Positions 1 to 6,289 of a DNA stretch of 6,289 bases are shown one piece after another (position 1 is the stretch's first letter; each line of letters opens with the position of its first letter). The notes below the pieces were generated by a model. That model saw only the letters and a program-made list of their open reading frames with translations. It was not told the DNA's origin and did no database searches. Origin of the DNA: Chromatiales bacterium. GTDB lineage: Bacteria > Pseudomonadota > Gammaproteobacteria > UBA6429 > Thiohalophilaceae. The stretch spans positions 1 through 6,289 of the forward strand of contig JALUTJ010000067.1 of NCBI GenBank assembly GCA_027057985.1, written 5' to 3'. The translations under genes and the position numbers were made by a program.

Positions 1-1
1 C

Positions 2-61
2 GCTATGCGCCATCCCTGGCCGCTCGACGATTTCATCCCTGAAATCGACGGTCGCTCATAA
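2..61 (+). CDS. C-terminal end of an unidentified upstream protein (5' partial)
   Basis: The frame beginning at base 2 is open to a TAA at 59-61 and reads AMRHPWPLDDFIPEIDGRS. The tail is short, polar and acidic, which fits the soluble end of a protein, but nineteen residues are too few to assign a family and I do not recognise it. If real, the gene is convergent with the HPP gene that ends at 177. Two other readings compete: frame 3 stays open to a TAG at 90-92, and on the minus strand an ATG at 36-34 opens a frame that leaves the window after 12 codons (MKSSSGQGWRIA) but lacks a well-spaced ribosome binding site. I prefer the plus-strand tail only weakly. Confidence 0.35.
   Translation, partial: AMRHPWPLDDFIPEIDGRS
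25..50. repeat. Imperfect inverted repeat (stem-loop) near the upstream gene's end
   Basis: CGACGATTTCA (25-35) pairs with TGAAATCGACG (40-50) around a TCCC loop. Ten of eleven positions are Watson-Crick, with one A-A mismatch at 27/48. It is not followed by a T-run; the nearest is TTTT at 64-67. It therefore does not look like a standard intrinsic terminator, although it sits just before the probable stop at 59-61. Confidence 0.5.
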
Positions 62-102
62 CGTTTTGCTGCAAAATATCCTGTTACGGTAGATAATAAA
101 AA

Positions 103-127
103 CTTTGCGTCTTTTGTGCCTTTGCGT
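103..127. repeat. Short tandem-like CTTTGCGT repeat in the convergent gap
   Basis: CTTTGCGT occurs exactly at 103-110 and at 120-127, with a related unit CTTTTGTGC (111-119) between them, so three units sit at a period of about 8.5 bases. On the minus strand it reads as CGCAAAG / CACAAAAG / CGCAAAG. The 62-176 gap around it has no convincing gene. The only stem near the HPP stop is GTTCCG (143-148) with CGGAAC (172-177), with a long loop and no T-tract, so I do not call a terminator. Confidence 0.6.
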
Positions 128-176
128 TGAATCATTTTGTCGGTTCCGATGCTTCACGGTGCAAATTAAACCGGAA

Positions 177-1094
177 CTATTTATGGTAAAGCTCGCGGTT
201 TGCCCACTGTGCAAATTCCTCCCGGGTACAGCTGTCTGCACTTTGTAATCCCTTACCTTCCGCAATACGATATATCACCATGTCTTTCTTTGGATCATCG
301 GAGCGGGCTTCATCGATAATCTGGCGCACCTGCCAGTCGGCACCGTGTTTACCATTGGTATAATAATGCCCCAGCTTGATCTGATCGCTGCTGAAGTTAG
401 GCGTTTCGGCATGTTCGAGTGCCAGTGCAAATAGCTGCTGTAGATCATCGGCATTGAGATCGATCACAAGATCAATATCCTGCAGGGCCTGCTCGATATA
501 TTTCCTGTCGATAATATGGGCCTGTTTTTTTTCCGGTTCCGGCGGTACATCGCTAAATTGCATCATGGCAGTGGGGTAACGACGCCAGGGAAAAAAGTTA
601 TTGAAGATGACCGCAGTAATAAAAATAATGATGGTATTGAGCAATACCGGAGTCAGTATATAGCCATAGCCAAGTGCATGTATTTTGGCACCACCCACAA
701 CCGCAACCAGTGCGGTTGCGCCACCGGGAGGATGAATACAGCGGGTAACATGCATGGCACCGATAGCCAGGCCGACCGCCATACCACCCGCCAGGAACAG
801 GTTGGGTATCAGCAGGTAACAGCTGACACCGACAAAGGCCGAGATAATATGGCCACCAAATAATTGCCAGGGCTGGGAAAGTTTGCCGTGTGGCACGGCA
901 AATACCAGTACCGCCGAAGCACCCATGGAAGGGACGATCAGTGCCGGGCCACTGGCGCCGGTGAACTGGTAGCTGACAAGACTGATAAGGGTGATACCGA
1001 TAATACCACCCAGGGTGGAAGCCAGCTTCTCGGCATGGCTGACCGAGCCTTCGATGCCCAGCAGGTTTTTTATTTTTGTAATGCTATCGCTCAA
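177..1094 (-). CDS. HPP-family integral membrane protein with a non-CBS C-terminal domain
   Basis: This is a polytopic inner-membrane protein of the HPP family (PF04982), 305 residues long. The family signature RCIHPPGGATAL lies at about 118-129, with the HPP triad at 121-123. Hydrophobic segments occur near residues 25-44, 49-67, 80-115 and 145-168, and the membrane part ends with FFPWRRYP (168-174). Residues 190-305 are soluble. Residues about 193-230 resemble the linker that precedes CBS domains in longer homologues, but no CBS pair follows. Instead there is a compact module with HYYTNGKHGADWQVRQIIDE (243-262) and CTREEFAQWA (289-298). Plant and cyanobacterial HPP proteins transport nitrite; the substrate here is unknown. 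The start is TTG, supported by AAGGA nine bases upstream. The gene begins 12 bp after ybeL, so the two are probably cotranscribed. Family assignment is firm; function is open. Confidence 0.9.
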   Translation of the reverse strand: MSDSITKIKNLLGIEGSVSHAEKLASTLGGIIGITLISLVSYQFTGASGPALIVPSMGASAVLVFAVPHGKLSQPWQLFGGHIISAFVGVSCYLLIPNLFLAGGMAVGLAIGAMHVTRCIHPPGGATALVAVVGGAKIHALGYGYILTPVLLNTIIIFITAVIFNNFFPWRRYPTAMMQFSDVPPEPEKKQAHIIDRKYIEQALQDIDLVIDLNADDLQQLFALALEHAETPNFSSDQIKLGHYYTNGKHGADWQVRQIIDEARSDDPKKDMVIYRIAEGKGLQSADSCTREEFAQWANRELYHK

Positions 1095-1103
1095 ATATCC
1101 GTT

Positions 1104-1108
1104 TCCTT
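1104..1108 (-). promoter_or_regulatory. Ribosome binding site fixing the TTG start of the HPP gene
   Basis: On the minus strand AAGGA overlaps the ybeL stop codon (TAA, 1109-1107) and lies nine bases before the TTG at 1094-1092. No ATG lies near this site, and the first internal methionine (residue 57) falls inside the membrane domain, so TTG is the only sensible start. The overlap of stop codon and Shine-Dalgarno sequence suggests translational coupling to ybeL. Confidence 0.7.
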
Positions 1109-1619
1109 ATGATTCTCGTGGTGTAAAGACCTTCTTGAACTCGGTTCCCTTGCATTTAGGGCAGGGTGGGATATGACCGGGCTTGTTGAAGTGCAGGGCT
1201 TCACCACAGTGAGTACAGTAGAGGATACCGACATTGCTGATTTCACCGGTATGCCAGACACCCACCTGACGCGCCTGTTCTGCCAGCGCATCGAGCTGCA
1301 GCCGGGTTGTGTCGGCCAGTTCGAGAAATTTTTCTGCGAATTCCATCTCGGCAAATTCGAGATCGGTTTCAAGCAGGTTTTTCAGTTCGCGGCCATTTTC
1401 TGCCAGATAATCCGCCGCTTCTTCGAGATCGCGTTCAATATAGTCACTCAGTTTGTCGATTTCTTCGCGGGTCAGTTCCCCCACTTCCGCTGCCTTTTCG
1501 GCGGCTTTTTCCAGGTTTTCTTTCAGTGTGGGTAGCGCTTTTTCTTCTGCCGTATGCCAGAGCGATTTTATGCTGTCCAGCATGGAATGGTAGGTTTGCA
1601 GAAGCGTGTCTTTATTCAT
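1107..1619 (-). CDS. ybeL: YbeL-like zinc-ribbon protein (DUF1451)
   Basis: This 170-residue protein matches the DUF1451 family (PF07295), represented by E. coli YbeL (about 160 residues). Residues 1-115 are highly charged and predicted helical or coiled-coil, including the family-typical stretch GELTREEIDKLSDYIERDLE (47-66). The C-terminus begins with GVWHTGEISNVGILYC (120-135) and forms a zinc ribbon, with cysteines in two CxxC pairs at 135/138 and 153/156 (CTHC and CPKC). The protein is soluble with no signal peptide. Its biochemical role is unknown; the ribbon implies metal binding. The ATG start is supported by AGGTGA six bases upstream. It is divergent from leuS, the arrangement also seen in E. 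coli, and it is the first gene of a probable operon with the HPP gene. I see no missing key residues. Confidence 0.93.
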   Translation of the reverse strand: MNKDTLLQTYHSMLDSIKSLWHTAEEKALPTLKENLEKAAEKAAEVGELTREEIDKLSDYIERDLEEAADYLAENGRELKNLLETDLEFAEMEFAEKFLELADTTRLQLDALAEQARQVGVWHTGEISNVGILYCTHCGEALHFNKPGHIPPCPKCKGTEFKKVFTPRES

Positions 1620-1625
1620 GGGGTT

Positions 1626-1631
1626 TCACCT
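1626..1631 (-). promoter_or_regulatory. ybeL ribosome binding site
   Basis: AGGTGA on the minus strand lies six bases before the ATG at 1619-1617. This is the strongest Shine-Dalgarno match in the window and it fixes the start. Confidence 0.7.
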
Positions 1632-1660
1632 GTATTATTGAGAAATTGATGATTTTATTC

Positions 1661-1688
1661 ACTATATCAACATAATATCAGCTATCAA
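1661..1688 (-). promoter_or_regulatory. Candidate sigma-70 promoter for ybeL-HPP
   Basis: On the minus strand TTGATA (1688-1683, five of six to the -35 consensus) is followed after 16 bases by TATAGT (1666-1661, five of six to the -10 consensus). A TG one base upstream of the -10 gives an extended -10, TGATATAGT. Transcription would start near 1654-1656, leaving a leader of about 35 nucleotides. This is the best promoter match in the intergenic region. I found no comparably good one for leuS; the nearest is TTGATG-N19-CATAAT at 1646-1676, which is weak. Confidence 0.45.
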
Positions 1689-1691
1689 GCC

Positions 1692-1705
1692 TTGATCTAT
1701 ATCAG
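1692..1705. promoter_or_regulatory. FNR/Anr/Dnr-like operator
   Basis: TTGATCTATATCAG matches TTGAT-N4-ATCAA at nine of ten defined positions. It lies immediately upstream of the candidate ybeL -35, with its centre about 42-45 bases from the predicted ybeL start site, close to the position used by FNR-type activators. A further half-site (ATCAA, 1684-1688) forms a tight palindrome with its left arm, ATCAAG-C-CTTGAT (1684-1696), so another dimeric regulator could also bind here. This is a sequence match only. Confidence 0.4.
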
Positions 1706-1713
1706 AGTTTTAT
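1703..1713 (+). repeat. 11-bp direct repeat, copy 1
   Basis: CAGAGTTTTAT is identical to 1815-1825, 112 bp downstream. This copy begins inside the FNR-like box and is followed by TGTGGAG. Confidence 0.6.
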
Positions 1714-1730
1714 TGTGGAGTATTCCCCCG

Positions 1731-1755
1731 GTGCTGTATCCTTACGGTATGGCAC
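1731..1755 (+). promoter_or_regulatory. Strand-specific RNA hairpin in the leuS leader
   Basis: GTGCTGTATC (1731-1740) pairs with GGTATGGCAC (1746-1755) over ten positions around the loop CTTAC. Seven pairs are Watson-Crick and three are G-U. The G-U pairs form only in RNA transcribed toward leuS; on the other strand they would be A-C mismatches. Confidence 0.4.
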
Positions 1756-1763
1756 ATATTTAC

Positions 1764-1778
1764 CCGGCAGTTTGCCGG
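1764..1778. promoter_or_regulatory. Short GC-rich hairpin in the leuS leader
   Basis: CCGGCA (1764-1769) and TGCCGG (1773-1778) form a perfect six-base stem with loop GTT. An A/T-rich stretch (CAATAATTAATTAATAG) follows rather than a T-run, so it is not an intrinsic terminator. It could be a leader-RNA element or a DNA operator. Confidence 0.4.
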
Positions 1779-1814
1779 CAATAATTAATTAATAGTTAAA
1801 AATCAAAGATATAG

Positions 1815-4800
<2,986 letters not shown>

Positions 4801-4805
4801 GCGAA

Positions 4806-5849
4806 ATGAAACTGTACTTTAACCAGCTACAAAATCACCTCAGGGATACGCTGGCACCGGTGTACTTTGTCAGTGGTGATGAGCCATTCCAGCTGGATCA
4901 GGCGGCAGGCATGATCCGCAAGGCAGCACAGGCACAGGGTTATAGCGACAGGCAGGTTTATCATGTTGATCGCAGCTTTGACTGGAGCCAGTTGAACATG
5001 GCAGGTGACAGCATGTCGTTGTTTGCTGAACGCAAGATCATTGAATTACGGCTTCCCAGCGGCAAGCCGGGTGATGCCGGTAGCAAGGCACTGCAGTCCT
5101 ATTGCGAACAACTGTCTGAAGATAACCTGTTGCTGGTTATTGCCGGTAAACTCGAAGGCAGTCAGAGTAAAAGCAAGTGGTATCGTGCACTCGATAATGT
5201 AGGGGTAATGCTGGCGATCTGGCCGGTGGATTATAAAGAATTACCGGGCTGGCTGGAAAAGCGCATGCGCCTGCGTAACATGCAGCCCGACAACGAGGCA
5301 CTGGCAATCCTGGCCGAACAGGTGGAGGGTAACCTGCTGGCAGCGGATCAGGAAATTGAAAAGCTGCACATGTTGCATGGTGACGGGCCGATCAGTGCCG
5401 AGCAGATGCTGGACGTGGTGGCCAATAGTGCCCGTTTCGATGCCTTTGCCCTGGTGGACATGGCCCTGAGTGGTGATGCAAAACGGGTTTCTCGTATTCT
5501 GCATGGTCTCAAGGCCGAGGGCGAGGAAATACTGCATATCCTCGGGGCACTGTTATACCAGTTACGGCTGGTGGAAAAGATTGCTTTCGAGGTCTCGCAG
5601 GGGCAGTCGATACAGCAGGCATTACAGAAGCAGCGTATCTGGGATCGGCGTAAGAACGTGCTGATCAAGGCCGTACCACGATACAGCCTCAAGCGCTGGC
5701 AGACTTTTTTGCTAATGGCGCAGCGCATCGAGCGCATGAGCAAGGGCCGAGCCATGGGCAAACCATGGGATGAATTGCTACAATTAACCCTACGCATCGC
5801 TGGGGTGGCATTATTTCCCCTCTCGGCAGAGCAGATTGCCATTCGCTAA
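4806..5849 (+). CDS. holA: DNA polymerase III delta subunit
   Basis: The delta subunit is the clamp-loader wrench that opens the beta sliding clamp during replication. The 347-residue length is close to the 343 of E. coli. The N-terminal domain contains PVYFVSGDEPFQLDQAA (18-34), typical of the degenerate AAA+ fold that does not bind ATP. SLFAERK (71-77) carries the Leu-Phe pair (72-73) equivalent to the residues that insert into the beta clamp in E. coli. WPVDYKELPGWLEKRMR (139-155) and NLLAADQEIEKL (176-187) mark the middle domain. The C-terminal collar helices include ARFDAFALVDMALSGDAKR (209-227) and AQRIERMSKG (305-314). It starts five bases after the lptE stop with little Shine-Dalgarno match, which suggests coupled translation. 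I see no truncation or frameshift. Confidence 0.97.
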   Translation: MKLYFNQLQNHLRDTLAPVYFVSGDEPFQLDQAAGMIRKAAQAQGYSDRQVYHVDRSFDWSQLNMAGDSMSLFAERKIIELRLPSGKPGDAGSKALQSYCEQLSEDNLLLVIAGKLEGSQSKSKWYRALDNVGVMLAIWPVDYKELPGWLEKRMRLRNMQPDNEALAILAEQVEGNLLAADQEIEKLHMLHGDGPISAEQMLDVVANSARFDAFALVDMALSGDAKRVSRILHGLKAEGEEILHILGALLYQLRLVEKIAFEVSQGQSIQQALQKQRIWDRRKNVLIKAVPRYSLKRWQTFLLMAQRIERMSKGRAMGKPWDELLQLTLRIAGVALFPLSAEQIAIR

Positions 5850-5865
5850 AGAAATTGATTATATA
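5836..5865 (+). promoter_or_regulatory. Possible promoter for proA
   Basis: TTGCCA (5836-5841, five of six to the -35) is followed after 18 bases by TATATA (5860-5865, four of six to the -10), giving a start near 5872. It overlaps the holA stop. The 38-bp gap before proA is the only real break in the operon, so an internal promoter is plausible but unproven. Confidence 0.3.
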
Positions 5866-5887
5866 AACCAGGTAGAAAATACGTAAC

Positions 5888-6289
5888 ATGGATATCAAAC
5901 AATACATGACACAACTCGGGCAGCAGGCACGTGCTGCCGCTCGTGAACTTAACCGGGCCAATACCGGGCAAAAGAATACCGCCCTGCTGAAGATTGCCGA
6001 TGCGATCGAAGCGGCCGAGGCCGAGCTGCTGGCCGCCAATGCCAAAGACATGCAGGCGGGTGCCGAAAATGGCCTCGACGAGGCCTTGCTGGATCGACTG
6101 GCGCTGAATGAAGAACGTATTGCAGGGATGGCCGAAGGCATTCGCCAGATTGCGGCACTGGCCGATCCGGTGGGTGAAATCACCGATCTCAATTACCGCC
6201 CAAGTGGTATCCAGGTTGGCAAGATGCGGGTACCGCTGGGTGTGATTGGTATTATCTATGAGTCTCGTCCTAACGTAACGGCCGATGCT
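5888..6289 (+). CDS. proA: Gamma-glutamyl phosphate reductase, N-terminal part (3' partial)
   Basis: ProA reduces gamma-glutamyl phosphate with NADPH to glutamate semialdehyde, the second step of proline synthesis, in the cytoplasm. Only the first 134 of roughly 420 expected residues are present; the frame runs off the window. The visible part is diagnostic: [19 protein letters not shown] (6-24), [20 protein letters not shown] (47-66), LLDRLAL (67-73), and [20 protein letters not shown] (114-133), part of the NADPH-binding fold. The catalytic cysteine lies beyond the window. The ATG at 5888 follows an in-frame stop at 5873-5875. The alternative ATG at codon 7 is less likely because Pseudomonas-type homologues have residues before the equivalent YMT. 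No well-placed Shine-Dalgarno sequence is visible; AGG at 5870-5872 is 15 bases away. This sequence is richer in GCC and GAG codons than leuS, reflecting its alanine and glutamate content. Confidence 0.96.
   Translation, partial: MDIKQYMTQLGQQARAAARELNRANTGQKNTALLKIADAIEAAEAELLAANAKDMQAGAENGLDEALLDRLALNEERIAGMAEGIRQIAALADPVGEITDLNYRPSGIQVGKMRVPLGVIGIIYESRPNVTADA

Larger units (their letters stand above)
1715..1792 (+). other. Possible 25-codon leader ORF upstream of leuS
   Basis: GTG at 1715-1717 opens a frame ending at TAA 1790-1792, with CAGAG seven bases upstream of the GTG. It has leucine codons at positions 10 (TTA), 16 (TTA) and 20 (TTG). Three leucines in 25 codons is barely above average and the ORF covers two hairpins. 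No terminator-like T-run follows. I list it because it occupies most of the leuS leader; coding is unproven. Confidence 0.15.

Noticed and set aside
1..36. Start of a leftward gene at ATG 36-34 (MKSSSGQGWRIA)
   Set aside because: The only purine-rich motif (AGGG) abuts the ATG and the upstream GAGCGAC is too far; twelve codons are too few to support it over the plus-strand tail.
64..76. TTTTGC-T-GCAAAA palindrome as a terminator
   Set aside because: The loop of one base is too small and no T-run follows; it would leave only a weak A/T stem.
143..177. GTTCCG/CGGAAC pair after the HPP stop as a terminator
   Set aside because: The loop is more than 20 bases and no T-tract follows on the minus strand.
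1749..1784. Short ORF MAHIYPAVCRQ (extendable upstream to GTG at 1731 or TTG at 1713) as a leuS attenuator peptide
   Set aside because: The ATG-started version has no leucine codons and no clear ribosome binding site, and no terminator follows.
1764..1795. Hairpin followed by an A/T-rich stretch as an intrinsic terminator
   Set aside because: The stem has only six pairs and the following bases are mixed A and T, not a T-run in either direction; on the minus strand it is followed by GGGTAAATATG.
5348..6192. Minus-strand open frames (164 and 167 codons) antisense to holA and proA
   Set aside because: Their serine-, arginine- and alanine-rich composition is what antisense reading of GC-biased codons yields; the plus strand carries well-supported genes.

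Overview
The window looks like chromosomal DNA from a gammaproteobacterium outside the Enterobacterales. The evidence is the cluster leuS-lptE-holA-proA with strongly gammaproteobacterial protein signatures, a lipoprotein LptE (so a Gram-negative outer membrane), and a YbeL-type zinc-ribbon gene placed divergently from leuS, as in E. coli. I cannot name a genus from sequence alone. Base composition is near balanced, and I see no insertion sequence, phage gene, tRNA or rRNA, CRISPR array, or clear sign of recent transfer.

Layout. Positions 1-61 probably hold the last codons of a rightward gene that I cannot identify. A gap (62-176) follows, carrying a small tandem CTTTGCGT-type repeat. Two leftward genes come next, in transcription order ybeL (1619-1107) and an HPP-family membrane protein (1094-177). 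They are 12 bp apart, so they almost certainly form an operon. A 204-bp divergent intergenic region (1620-1823) separates them from a rightward operon: leuS (1824-4277, leucyl-tRNA synthetase), lptE (4267-4800, outer-membrane LPS-assembly lipoprotein, overlapping leuS by 11 bp), holA (4806-5849, DNA polymerase III delta subunit) and proA (5888 to beyond the window end, gamma-glutamyl phosphate reductase, after a 38-bp gap with a possible promoter of its own).

How the genes fit together. The rightward operon is ordinary housekeeping: translation, envelope biogenesis, replication and proline synthesis, in an order familiar from gammaproteobacteria. The less ordinary part is the leftward pair and the shared promoter region. 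The HPP protein has the transporter core of a family with known nitrite-transport members, but its C-terminal soluble module is not the usual CBS pair. The intergenic region contains a 9-of-10 match to an FNR/Anr-type box, a candidate sigma-70 promoter for ybeL-HPP, an exact 11-bp direct repeat whose second copy spans the leuS start, and two hairpins inside a possible short leader ORF. I found no evidence of an undescribed multi-gene system. The best leads are the HPP C-terminal module and the regulation of this divergent region.
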